Virus record (IMG/VR): IMGVR_UViG_3300027976_000042
Coordinates: 1 to 59,527 of that record
Length of the DNA: 59,527 nucleotides
Source: a virus
Reading direction: 5' to 3' (one strand)
Shown here piece by piece: positions 24,091 through 31,882 of the stretch. The stretch's first letter is position 1, and the number at the start of each line of letters is the position of its first letter. Position numbers and translations under genes: made by a program. Under the pieces are notes generated by a model. The model did not search any database and was not told where the DNA came from. It saw only the letters and a program-made list of their open reading frames with translations.

Positions 24091-24558
24091 TCAGTCGAGG
24101 AGCTCAACCAAGGAGCCATTTTGTCCCTTGCTGTCAGGCTTAGGGGCTTTTGACGTAGTAGACCTGGACGCAACGTCGGGGCTTGATTGGGACGACTGCG
24201 GCTCTGCCTCCTCTTCTCCCGGGATAGCAAACCCGCCCCTGGACATGGCGATATCGGAGATTGCCCGAAGCCTCTCCCTTGTGTTCGCAACACTCGGACT
24301 TCTTCGTTTGCTGGCTGCAAGCTCGAGTCTGTGGTGCGCCCTGCCGGACATATCGCCGACTACTGCTGCAAGCACTGGCGGGGCCAGAAGCAAATACGGG
24401 GCTGCCTTTAATGCGCCCTCGATCATGTTTGCCTGTTTCATCTGGCCCGTGCGATCGCCGAAATGACTTCGAATGCCAGACTGGATGGCAAACCTTCTGT
24501 GTTTTTCGGAGTATTCGCCCCCCTTGATTAGATCGCTGATAATTTGTGACTCGTTCAT
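24091..24558 (-). CDS. Small protein with one hydrophobic segment, 155 aa
   Basis: Residues about 51-68 (APYLLLAPPVLAAVVGD) form one likely membrane or buried segment, followed by a basic helix and a Ser/Pro/Gln-rich tail. The leader is GATAAATG, where the upstream stop (TAA) overlaps the start. It is the middle gene of a three-gene group of hydrophobic proteins. Confidence 0.6.
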   Translation of the reverse strand: MNESQIISDLIKGGEYSEKHRRFAIQSGIRSHFGDRTGQMKQANMIEGALKAAPYLLLAPPVLAAVVGDMSGRAHHRLELAASKRRSPSVANTRERLRAISDIAMSRGGFAIPGEEEAEPQSSQSSPDVASRSTTSKAPKPDSKGQNGSLVELLD

Positions 24559-25410
24559 TTATCTGTAAGTTTTGAATCCTGGGGTGTAAGTCCAACTGTC
24601 GGACCTTTGGTTCTCTAAGACTGCTCCTCCGATCATAGCTCCAACGACTGCGGAGATTCCTCTTTGAACTGGCCCGGCGCCGGCGGCTCTGGCTGCAAAA
24701 TAACCAGCTATGGCTCCTCCGCCCTGGTGGATTAAAGAGTCCATGGACGCTGACCTGCCAGATCCGCGTGTCGCTTCGTCGATCTGACGGAACATAATCC
24801 TTTTGGTCTCAAACGGGATTGCCGAGTCAGCCATGACCTGCCTTTTTAGTTGATCGTCTGACGCCCTCCAGGCTGCCTTTTTTTCCGCCCACATACGTCC
24901 TAGGCTCACTGACAGGTCTTTAGGCGGCGGACCGTGAAGGAGGTCGTTCCAGGGACCAGGAACCTGCGGCATTCGGGCCCTGACTCTGGTCTCGATGTCG
25001 CTGCCCGGCTTGACCAGAAGTTTCTGAATCGACCCTCCCGGAAGCAGGGGTTCGGACCCTCTCTCCGGGACAGACCTTTTAAACAACGACAGATGCTTTC
25101 CGATCGTAGACTTCGGATTGTTTGCCGCTGACACCGCGGCGTTAGTCAAGGCTGATGTTCCCAGTCCTGCGGCGGCGCCGTAGAGCCCCCGCCTGAGCCT
25201 CCTCCTCCTTGCTTCGTCTGGGGTCGCTCCTGGGTCGTTTAACCCAAATCTGTCCATTGCCACGTCAGACGCCATTCCCAATCCAGCCCCGATGGCGGTT
25301 GCTGCAGCCAGAGATCCAACGACTGATCCTCCTTTCGGCGGGGCTATGGGGGACAGAAGGAAATCCCCAATCCCGTAACCCTTTGCCAATTTCTGTCTTG
25401 TCGTGATCAT
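24559..25410 (-). CDS. Gly/Ala-rich hydrophobic protein, 283 aa
   Basis: Several small-residue hydrophobic stretches are seen: GGSVVGSLAAATAIGAGLGM (about 28-47), YGAAAGLGTSALTNAAVSAA (about 77-96) and a C-terminal pair around GGGAIAGYFAARAAGAGPVQ and ISAVVGAMIGGAVL. Such Gly-zipper segments occur in membrane-inserting phage proteins. No family is recognised. The product could be a virion protein released on infection. Confidence 0.6.
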   Translation of the reverse strand: MITTRQKLAKGYGIGDFLLSPIAPPKGGSVVGSLAAATAIGAGLGMASDVAMDRFGLNDPGATPDEARRRRLRRGLYGAAAGLGTSALTNAAVSAANNPKSTIGKHLSLFKRSVPERGSEPLLPGGSIQKLLVKPGSDIETRVRARMPQVPGPWNDLLHGPPPKDLSVSLGRMWAEKKAAWRASDDQLKRQVMADSAIPFETKRIMFRQIDEATRGSGRSASMDSLIHQGGGAIAGYFAARAAGAGPVQRGISAVVGAMIGGAVLENQRSDSWTYTPGFKTYR

Positions 25411-25431
25411 TCTTGGTTTTCCCAGAGAATA

Positions 25432-25509
25432 CTATTCGTTCCTGGCGAGCTCAAGACGTTTCTGATGGCTTTCGGGTCTGACTTTGTCGGCCTTGGCCCT
25501 TTTTGTCAC
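25432..25509 (-). CDS. Possible tiny basic protein, 25 aa
   Basis: A GTG at 25509 overlaps the preceding stop as GTGA and opens a frame of 25 residues (MTKRAKADKVRPESHQKRLE at the start), very rich in Lys and Arg, filling most of the gap before the next gene. There is no Shine-Dalgarno. The overlap is the only positive evidence. Confidence 0.3.
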   Translation of the reverse strand: MTKRAKADKVRPESHQKRLELARNE

Positions 25510-25859
25510 TCACTGTCATCGATATCATGTTTGTTCCACCTAGCACCCAGAGAATACTCATCCTGGATCCCTGCCGAAAAGCCGGGAATCATTTCGGTGA
25601 GTTCCGCTGCGCCCAAGATTTCCGGGCTGTCGATGAGTCTGACCTCCTTTACTTTGGCTGGGCAGCCTTCTTTCTCGAGGGCTGCTACACGAGATTCTGC
25701 TCCCGACTTTGTCAGCCACACAGAGTCGACTGGTTTTTCCCAGTTATCCGCAATTACGAGATGCAGCCCTTTAAGCATTCTCACCCCTCCTTCCAACCTA
25801 AGGGTTATCCCCAGCTCAACAATGGAGCGACTGACCAATATTCTGCTATCTTTTGACAT
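25506..25859 (-). CDS. Hypothetical protein, 117 aa
   Basis: A small alpha/beta protein with LHLVIADNWEKPVDSVWL followed by the helix GAESRVAALEKEG. It starts two bases after the stop of the AcrVA2-like gene and should be co-expressed with it. No family recognised. Confidence 0.6.
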   Translation of the reverse strand: MSKDSRILVSRSIVELGITLRLEGGVRMLKGLHLVIADNWEKPVDSVWLTKSGAESRVAALEKEGCPAKVKEVRLIDSPEILGAAELTEMIPGFSAGIQDEYSLGARWNKHDIDDSE

Positions 25860-25861
25860 AA

Positions 25862-27184
25862 TTATCCTTCATCCCCATCTGGGGGGTTTACGAGTATGGG
25901 TTCAAACCATTTTTCTTTTTTCTGTTGCCGGCCCTTTCCGAAAGATACGGTATGGATGTGTCCGGCCCTCCAATGGGTAACCACTTTTTTACCACTTGGC
26001 TCTAGCCCTGGCCCTGGCGGACTTTGATAAGTTACCCTCCTCTTGTATGACGCGCCTATTGTCCTTGGAGTCCTGACGTCAACCTGACCAGATTTCCGGC
26101 TTCTTATGGTTCCTGTTTTTGAACTTGAACCCATTAACTCTGGCCGCATTGAGGCGATGAGGCATAAGTTAACTGCCGCCGAAACTGTAGTTATTATGTG
26201 ATCCCTACTGACGGGTTCGATCTCCTGCCCATCTCCTGTGCTATGGCCGAAGTTGGCGTTTCTGAGCCTCTCTATGGCCTTTCCAACTTGACATGCTCCG
26301 TCTTCTACTTGGATTGGTATTGACGTTATTACCCGGCTTCTATTGCATGCATGCACATTGACAAACCTCAGTTCATTGACATTTACGACGTGGACAAAAA
26401 GATGAGTAATTTCGACATCGGCCGAATACGTCAACCCGCGAAGGTCGGACATTCCTTTTGGGACAACGAATGTCATCGATTTGAATGGCATCGGAGTCAG
26501 GTCCATATTCCAGACTTCGGGGGGTTTTGTTCTAAGGGCAGCGTCATACATTTGTCGACCTACGATCCAAAATGGAAAATCGTGTAACTGCCCAGCTACA
26601 AAGGCCATTAAGATATTCCTGTCATCGCCGGCCATGATGGATTTCATCCGCATGTGAGCGATCTCGTAGCTGACCTTCTTTCCCTTAAATTCCGGACCAG
26701 AGATATCCGAGGTCCCGGCTTCTAAGCTCTGAGTATGACTCCGAAACCTTTCGGTCACCATGGCTCCCCTGGCCATAAAGGCCGCTACTGGTCTCACTCC
26801 ATGTGACCAGTTCGGACAATCCCATTTGATTTTTTTGAATACCTCAAACCATCCCTTGTTGTTTTTTGCGGCAAAATTTTCGTAAATATCTTCGCATTCT
26901 CTTTCCTGCTCACGAAACGCGGAATCCGTTAGGGTCAGGCAGCTCAAGGTGATTAAGCTCGAGCATTCTGACAATGGGTAGATCTCCGTTCCGGTGGACT
27001 GAGTCCCGGGAAGCTTCCGAAACATATCGGCAAGATTCAATAAGTCTCCGCTCTTAATGAATTTGCTTATCTCGTGGATCCATATCCCAGTTAGTTCCTT
27101 GATGGCCTCCGCAATTTTTACCGCCTCTGCGTCTTTGTATAAACTCCTGAACCTCTTGTCCAATCTTTCGAGTTTGCTGGTCAT
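25862..27184 (-). CDS. AcrVA2-like protein, 440 aa
   Basis: The C-terminus reads VVTHWRAGHIHTVSFGKGRQ, then EKWFEPILVN. This closely follows the end of AcrVA2 as I remember it (H-x-RRGH-x-H, G-x-G-x-x-K, R-x-RW-x-P-x-x-VN). Upstream, a region of strands (MPFKSMTFVVPKGMSD, then FVHVVNVNELRFVNVH) and a helix with AAVNLCLIASMRPEL match the expected order of that family. AcrVA2 inhibits Cas12a production by acting on the nascent Cas12a chain. Many relatives in phages and plasmids have unknown roles, so an anti-CRISPR function here is only a possibility. The ATG overlaps the upstream stop by four bases. Confidence 0.6.
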   Translation of the reverse strand: MTSKLERLDKRFRSLYKDAEAVKIAEAIKELTGIWIHEISKFIKSGDLLNLADMFRKLPGTQSTGTEIYPLSECSSLITLSCLTLTDSAFREQERECEDIYENFAAKNNKGWFEVFKKIKWDCPNWSHGVRPVAAFMARGAMVTERFRSHTQSLEAGTSDISGPEFKGKKVSYEIAHMRMKSIMAGDDRNILMAFVAGQLHDFPFWIVGRQMYDAALRTKPPEVWNMDLTPMPFKSMTFVVPKGMSDLRGLTYSADVEITHLFVHVVNVNELRFVNVHACNRSRVITSIPIQVEDGACQVGKAIERLRNANFGHSTGDGQEIEPVSRDHIITTVSAAVNLCLIASMRPELMGSSSKTGTIRSRKSGQVDVRTPRTIGASYKRRVTYQSPPGPGLEPSGKKVVTHWRAGHIHTVSFGKGRQQKKEKWFEPILVNPPDGDEG

Positions 27185-27396
27185 GAGATCAGGTAAGCTT
27201 TTGTTGATGCTGCCACGTCCGTTGTCGTGACTTCTATTGTCCCGTCAAATTTCATTGTGTGGAACGTGACGTTGGGAATCTCGAGGATCTCATCCCCGCG
27301 AGCGTCTGTTAAAACCCCTTCGGCCATGGACATGGTAAATCCCTCCGGGAAAACGCGGCCTTCGATTTTAACACTTTTGGTAAATACGTATTTCAT
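27181..27396 (-). CDS. Small beta-rich protein, 71 aa
   Basis: I use the ATG at 27396 (MKYVFTKSVKIEGRVFPEGF), because the longer frame to 27486 would cross the terminator at 27426-27460. The leader is A/T-rich (TTATCAAAAATATG). The protein has three or four short strands and ends in an overlap with the next gene. No family recognised. Confidence 0.6.
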   Translation of the reverse strand: MKYVFTKSVKIEGRVFPEGFTMSMAEGVLTDARGDEILEIPNVTFHTMKFDGTIEVTTTDVAASTKAYLIS

Positions 27397-27425
27397 ATTT
27401 TTGATAATTTTGCAATTGAGCCATG

Positions 27426-27460
27426 AAAAAGGGGCCGACAGTGAAGTCGGCCCCTTTCTT
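27426..27460 (-). terminator. Bidirectional intrinsic terminator
   Basis: GGGGCCGAC pairs with GTCGGCCCC around six bases, flanked by A/T runs on both sides. The minus strand ends in five T. It follows the Ala/Asp/Lys-repeat gene and precedes the 71-residue gene. Confidence 0.9.
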
Positions 27461-27506
27461 GCTCTTTTTTCTTGGGGCTCGCCCAATTCCTCCGCAAAGC
27501 TGAAGA

Positions 27507-28070
27507 TCAGCCGTTGGTTTTTTTGGGGCTCTTCACTATCTTCAGCTCTGTCGGCGCTGCCTTGTCGGCTGCTGCCTGCTCGGCTGCCTTGTCGGCTGCT
27601 GCCTTGTCGGCTGCTGCCTTGTCGGCTGCTGCCTTGTCGGCTGCTGCCTTGTCGGCTGCTGCCTTGTCGGCTGCTGCCTGCTCGGCTGCTGCCTGCTCGG
27701 CTGCCTCGTCGGCCGCTGCCGGTTCGGTTGCGGATTTCACCCCAGGCGTCACGGACAGAGAAGGAGATGGTGGGTTTTTGTCGGCGTTCGGTCTTTCGAT
27801 GACCTGAACGTATAGGCTACCCACGGATGATCTCTGGATCCTGCTGTCTTCCGCGCCGGAAGGTGAGCCATTGTCGTCTTCGGTTTTGGTTTCTGCGGCT
27901 TCGGCTTCTGCGGCTTCGGCGACAAATGAGTTGAAATTCTGGACGAGCTTCTCGATCCCATTTTTGACTGCGAGGCCTTGTCTCGACGTCGAGATTAGAT
28001 GGCTGTCAAATTTTAGAGCTGAGATGAAAATGCCGCCTTGCCGATTCTGTGAAATGATGATGGATACCAT
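27507..28070 (-). CDS. Ala/Asp/Lys-repeat protein, 187 aa
   Basis: The N-terminal 60 residues are globular (MVSIIISQNRQGGIFISALK). An acidic Glu/Ala stretch follows, then about 70 residues built from a repeated A-A-A-D-K unit, predicted to be one long charged helix, and a short basic tail. It starts six bases after the -10 box of a near-perfect sigma70 promoter, so it is probably a leaderless transcript. A structural spacer or scaffold role is possible. Confidence 0.65.
   Translation of the reverse strand: MVSIIISQNRQGGIFISALKFDSHLISTSRQGLAVKNGIEKLVQNFNSFVAEAAEAEAAETKTEDDNGSPSGAEDSRIQRSSVGSLYVQVIERPNADKNPPSPSLSVTPGVKSATEPAAADEAAEQAAAEQAAADKAAADKAAADKAAADKAAADKAAADKAAEQAAADKAAPTELKIVKSPKKTNG
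27586..27675. repeat. 15-base tandem repeat, six perfect copies
   Basis: The plus-strand unit GCCTTGTCGGCTGCT repeats exactly six times, with degenerate partial copies on both sides (about 27556-27720). It encodes the K-A-A-A-D repeat of the 187-residue protein. Copies identical at the DNA level suggest recent expansion. Confidence 0.92.
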
Positions 28071-28076
28071 GTTCCC

Positions 28077-28105
28077 ATATTATCTGCCTATGCTCGGCCT
28101 GTCAA
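28077..28105 (-). promoter_or_regulatory. Sigma70-type promoter, leaderless geometry
   Basis: TTGACA (28105-28100), a 17-base spacer and TAATAT (28082-28077) lie on the minus strand, with the ATG only six bases after the -10. Transcription starting at the usual distance would begin at or next to the ATG. Confidence 0.8.
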
Positions 28106-28674
28106 GGGAGAGATCCGACAGGACAGCCGGCGGAGGATCCGGGAAAAGCCATTTCCACGACGTCTGCCGAGCCGGCAAACGCTGGAATAAGTAAGATCAC
28201 AAGTCCTGAGTCCAAGGAGAAGACGTATCCAGATCCAAGTCCTTCGCCGCCGGCGTCGCTCAAAACCTCGATGTCCAACTTGGACACGAGTGACCCCCCG
28301 GTGATCCCCTTCTCGGATATTTCCTGAATTACCTCCTCTGCTCTATCGGTATTGCTGCCACCTGACGGATCATCTTTCCACTTTTTGAGATCCACTCCGA
28401 CCGCGTCTAGGAAGGAACTTGTCGTCAAAGCTGAATTACTGGACTGGTCTACCATCAAGATTGGCAGTCCACCATTCTCCAAGATCCAGGAGATGTCGGG
28501 ACCTGACATGTCCTTGATGATAGATGCGACCTTGGTGGTCGCCAAGTGCTTCGAGATCATCGTGACTCCGGCCCCGGCAACCAGAATTAAAACCGCCAGG
28601 ATGGACAGTCTTTGCCAGAGACTCACAAGGCTGTAGCTTGCGCTGCGCGACATTGATTCAGTTTTTGATCTCAT
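28102..28674 (-). CDS. Single-pass membrane protein, 190 aa
   Basis: The ATG at 28674 overlaps the holin stop (ATGA); a longer frame to 28854 runs inside the holin gene and is rejected. A transmembrane segment lies at about residues 22-41 (LSILAVLILVAGAGVTMISK), followed by a soluble domain. Its position directly after a probable holin would suit a lysis accessory protein, but no spanin or endolysin signature is seen. Confidence 0.6.
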   Translation of the reverse strand: MRSKTESMSRSASYSLVSLWQRLSILAVLILVAGAGVTMISKHLATTKVASIIKDMSGPDISWILENGGLPILMVDQSSNSALTTSSFLDAVGVDLKKWKDDPSGGSNTDRAEEVIQEISEKGITGGSLVSKLDIEVLSDAGGEGLGSGYVFSLDSGLVILLIPAFAGSADVVEMAFPGSSAGCPVGSLP

Positions 28675-29150
28675 CTGTGTTTGGGCGGTGTGGTTTCTTT
28701 TTCTTGTTCTTCCTCTACGTCTACCCCGAGGAGGACAGATGCCTTTTTCTTCAAAACCTTGATGCTGAAGTCGACCACGGTAGTCCCTCCAAACCCCGCC
28801 ATGGCAGAAATGCCAATGAGCAAGTAGATGTCCTGCCCTGCAAACCGACTCCAAAGAACCAGGGCCACTATGAAGCCCATGATTCCGCTATTCAGAATGG
28901 CGGAAACTATCTGGACCCAGGTGATGCTTTGACCACTCCTCAGAAGCGCCGCAAGGCCTCCGAGCGAGGCGAAAAGAAATATTCCGCAAAAAAAGACCCA
29001 GTGGTCGGTGCTGTAGCCCTGCTCACCGTCCTGGAATCTCCTGTCGTCAGCCTGGGCGAGAGTTGAACTCCCCGGGGTTGATTGATGCAGCCACGGTGAG
29101 GTCTTCCTATCGTCTTCCTCGCGATTTCGAAACTGGTTTTCGTTGTTCAT
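28671..29150 (-). CDS. Probable holin, 159 aa
   Basis: Three hydrophobic segments are visible: HWVFFCGIFLFASLGGLAAL (about 49-68), IVSAILNSGIMGFIVALVLW (about 80-99) and IYLLIGISAMAGFGGTTVV (about 107-125). A charged cytoplasmic tail follows (VLKKKASVLLGVDVEEEQEK). The pattern, including the G-x-GG near the last segment, resembles phage holins of the superfamily III type. The first 45 residues are soluble, which is longer than usual. It lies four bases after the portal stop. Confidence 0.55.
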   Translation of the reverse strand: MNNENQFRNREEDDRKTSPWLHQSTPGSSTLAQADDRRFQDGEQGYSTDHWVFFCGIFLFASLGGLAALLRSGQSITWVQIVSAILNSGIMGFIVALVLWSRFAGQDIYLLIGISAMAGFGGTTVVDFSIKVLKKKASVLLGVDVEEEQEKETTPPKHR

Positions 29151-29154
29151 AAGG

Positions 29155-30948
29155 TTACACTTGCCCGCTTAACACCGCCTGCATCCCAGCATCTTGCCCC
29201 ACGCTCCTTGCCAGGCCCCTCTTCTCCTTCATTTTCTGAGTGACCATCGCATGGAGAGCCTCGTTTGTCTGCTTAATCGACCTGAGCCGTCGATTAACCT
29301 CCGCTTGTGGGATGTTGGGGTCAAGTAATTCTCCGGCTATCTGATCGGCTTGCGACACAGACTCCATTGGGTCGACGCCGCCTTGGCCGCTTTGGCCGCC
29401 CTGACTGCCCTGACTGGAATCAACGAGGGAGAGTTGCTCCATTTCGAGCTTCTCCTGAGCCTCCGTTTGTTTCCTTTGCTGGGTCATCTGCTCCTCAATG
29501 ATGAGGTCTTGCTCGAGAGATGGGTCAATCCCCATCGGGCGGAACCCCGTCTCCTGCGAGACCATCTGACCAGACACAGCTTGAAGTCTCCACATTTTGT
29601 TGTCGAGATCGTCAACAATCGTAACTGATTCCATTTCACAGGTGTAGCTCCCGTGCTCCAGATACGACGTTAGAATGTCTGCCCACCATTGCAGAACTTT
29701 GTTATTCCCGTTCACAAGGTTTGACCAGCTCCGTTCGAAAAGCCTGAGCGCGACTGGGGCCGCCTGCAGTGTCATGCTGGCTCTGTAAAACTCCGGAGGA
29801 ACCCCGCGAGCATTTAGAATCCGTCCTTCCTCGTCTTCGACCAAGTCTCGAGTCGAGGCGGACCTTCCCTCCCCGCCTATCGCCTGATAGTCGACTGGGA
29901 AAGGGAGCACGTGCCAGTCAATTCCACTCATCCTGTGCGTTTCTACCGCGGACTGGAAATTAGCAGCAAACTTGGACATGGACGCATTCATAATCGAATT
30001 GCCCTCTGAGTATGAACCTTGCTTTGGACTGACCAGCCTCATGGGCGTGATGTAGTCCAGCATTAGCCTCTCGTCCTGGCGCATCAGGATCTGGAGGCGA
30101 AAGAAATTCCTGAAAGCGCCCAGGATTGGAGGTGACCCCCACCCCCTGGTTGGCAGTCCAGCAAGGGTTGGCTCCTTCAGGTGAAGAACGTATTCAGGCC
30201 TGAGCTTTAATTTCTGATTCCTCCTGATGCAGTCCAGGACCGGCATTGGCAGAGTCTTGAGAAAAAATTGACTGTTGTCCCGGACCTTTCTTTTTGTGTG
30301 CTCTGAGATTGATACCCAGTATTCCGCCTCCTGGGTGATGTCGTTGAATTCGATGTGAACCTTCTTGGGGTCCCACACGACCATCTGGACCTTCTTCGGG
30401 TCTTTGTCGGGACGATCGATTGCTTTGTGCACCGTGGTTTTTTTGCACTTCCTACAGTCGAGGGTGAAGTCTCCCGTCTGAAAGTTAAACGCTGCGGTGC
30501 TGGAAGCTCCCGAAAATGTCGTCTCGGTTTTACACGTTTGGCACGAAAGAGACCGGATGAACGGAAAATGCGGAGATATGACGGCATTGCCGTAGGCCAT
30601 AAAATTCACGTCAACCTGCCTGAGCTTTGAGACAGTCGTCGTGTCTCTTGTCAGGACTTCTTCAAACTCCTTCCTTTTTTTGTCGTCGCCTCCGGATAAC
30701 TTGATGGAAGTCAGGAAATAATCCACAACCCTCTCTGAGCCTTTCTTGTAGGTGGGAAAGTTCTCGTAGAGAAATTCACACATTCGAAATGCCTCTGACA
30801 TGGAATTGGGGACATATTCAGATGCCATGTCTCGCCAGACATCGCCAAACTTACTCCTCGCCAGCCCCGCCATCGGAATTGAGGTTGGGACTGCGATTCC
30901 GCTGGCGGACGCCCACGAATTTGATGCCGGTGCGATAGAATTGTTCAT
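29155..30948 (-). CDS. Probable portal protein, 597 aa
   Basis: Length, helical content and the order of segments fit a phage portal: an N-terminal helical region, a wing (VWDPKKVHIEFNDITQEAEY), WGSPPILGAFRNFFRLQILM as the conserved portal core helix, and GVPPEFYRASMTLQAAPVAL followed by a long C-terminal helical and Gln-rich tail. A zinc-ribbon insertion (CQTC about 135-138, CRKC about 164-167) is unusual. The portal forms the dodecameric DNA gate of the capsid. The start overlaps the previous stop (TAATG). No terminase or major capsid gene was recognised nearby. Confidence 0.65.
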   Translation of the reverse strand: MNNSIAPASNSWASASGIAVPTSIPMAGLARSKFGDVWRDMASEYVPNSMSEAFRMCEFLYENFPTYKKGSERVVDYFLTSIKLSGGDDKKRKEFEEVLTRDTTTVSKLRQVDVNFMAYGNAVISPHFPFIRSLSCQTCKTETTFSGASSTAAFNFQTGDFTLDCRKCKKTTVHKAIDRPDKDPKKVQMVVWDPKKVHIEFNDITQEAEYWVSISEHTKRKVRDNSQFFLKTLPMPVLDCIRRNQKLKLRPEYVLHLKEPTLAGLPTRGWGSPPILGAFRNFFRLQILMRQDERLMLDYITPMRLVSPKQGSYSEGNSIMNASMSKFAANFQSAVETHRMSGIDWHVLPFPVDYQAIGGEGRSASTRDLVEDEEGRILNARGVPPEFYRASMTLQAAPVALRLFERSWSNLVNGNNKVLQWWADILTSYLEHGSYTCEMESVTIVDDLDNKMWRLQAVSGQMVSQETGFRPMGIDPSLEQDLIIEEQMTQQRKQTEAQEKLEMEQLSLVDSSQGSQGGQSGQGGVDPMESVSQADQIAGELLDPNIPQAEVNRRLRSIKQTNEALHAMVTQKMKEKRGLARSVGQDAGMQAVLSGQV

Positions 30949-31142
30949 TAGCTTTTTGCCGTTACCGAATCGCTCAGGCTCAGAATCTCGTTCTCGATCG
31001 AAGTCGATTTACCCGCTTGGCATTTTCCGCACTTAGCCACTCCCGATGACGTCAAGCGGGATTCTCCGCCGCATGACGCGCACGGGGTTCTGTGGGCTTT
31101 TACGTCCCCGGTCTTTTTTGTCACCTTTCGATCCTGAGCCAT
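30948..31142 (-). CDS. Zinc-ribbon protein, 64 aa
   Basis: CASC (residues 22-25) and CGKC (38-41) form a compact zinc ribbon between basic and acidic tails. It is coupled to the portal gene by TAATG, and the portal itself has an inserted ribbon. The ATG lies five bases after the -10 box of a sigma70-like promoter. Function unknown. Confidence 0.65.
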   Translation of the reverse strand: MAQDRKVTKKTGDVKAHRTPCASCGGESRLTSSGVAKCGKCQAGKSTSIENEILSLSDSVTAKS

Positions 31143-31147
31143 GCCCG

Positions 31148-31176
31148 ACTCTATCTTGTGATACCGCCCAGGTCAA
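31148..31176 (-). promoter_or_regulatory. Sigma70-type promoter, leaderless geometry
   Basis: TTGACC (31176-31171), 17 bases, TAGAGT (31153-31148), then CGGGC and ATG. It would drive the zinc-ribbon, portal and holin genes with essentially no 5' leader. Confidence 0.65.
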
Positions 31177-31261
31177 GCTTCTCCCCGATTCAAGACAGTG
31201 ACCGGTGTCGGCCTCAGGCATTTGTGCTCTCGTGGAGCGTGTGTAGGGGGGGCTTGCCCCG

Positions 31262-31876
31262 TCAAGGCTCTTCCCCTGAGACCTCGATAAAGACCGAGAC
31301 ATCCAACCCCATAATCCGAGATCTCAGTCCGGTGGAGTAAATGTGAATCTTCTCGTTGAGTTCGGTGATCAGGCACTCTTCTCCTTGCGGCATCTCAAAT
31401 GAGAATGGGGATCCCGGCTTTGTGGCGATCAAAAGAGCCCCATTGTCACCTCTCGACATTTCCTCGATTTCCACCCCCTTGAGCTTCAAGTTTCCGTATT
31501 CCAAGTCGATCGTCTTCCGGCTCATTGCCTCACTTCTGGTCTGTTCGTGGTGGCTCACAGGCTGAGCTTTGGCTTTTTGGACCCTAACTTTTTTTTCTTT
31601 GATCGGCTCAACATGCACCTGGATCTCTTTGATGCTTTCAGCTTGGGGGCTTTGATCGGAGACGACAATAAGCCCTCGGTCCACCAGCTCCGGCATTTCC
31701 TCCACTATCAGGAACGGGATTTTCCCTGCTGATTCTGTGAGGTCAACGGGCCTATTGTCCATGTCAACAACGTGAAGCGTTTTATCCGTTCCGCGCCTTC
31801 TCCCCCCGGCCTGGACTTCAGAGGCTCCAAGATTCCTAATTAGGGAATTTTTCTCAATGTCGTTATTTGATGCCAT
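31262..31876 (-). CDS. Hypothetical protein, 204 aa
   Basis: An N-terminal region with KTLHVVDMDNRPVDLTESAG is joined by a Lys/Glu-rich linker (VEPIKEKKVRVQKAKAQ) to a beta-rich C-terminal domain. It starts six bases after the stop of the 212-residue gene. No family recognised. About 120 non-coding bases follow before the next gene and hold the promoter at 31148-31176. Confidence 0.6.
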   Translation of the reverse strand: MASNNDIEKNSLIRNLGASEVQAGGRRRGTDKTLHVVDMDNRPVDLTESAGKIPFLIVEEMPELVDRGLIVVSDQSPQAESIKEIQVHVEPIKEKKVRVQKAKAQPVSHHEQTRSEAMSRKTIDLEYGNLKLKGVEIEEMSRGDNGALLIATKPGSPFSFEMPQGEECLITELNEKIHIYSTGLRSRIMGLDVSVFIEVSGEEP

Positions 31877-31882
31877 AGCCTG

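Noticed and set aside
25465-25980. Plus-strand ORF of 171 residues opposite the AcrVA2-like region
   Set aside because: It overlaps two well-packed minus-strand genes, and every supported gene in the window is on the minus strand.
27586-27675. CRISPR array
   Set aside because: The repeats are directly tandem without spacers and encode a regular A-A-A-D-K protein repeat.
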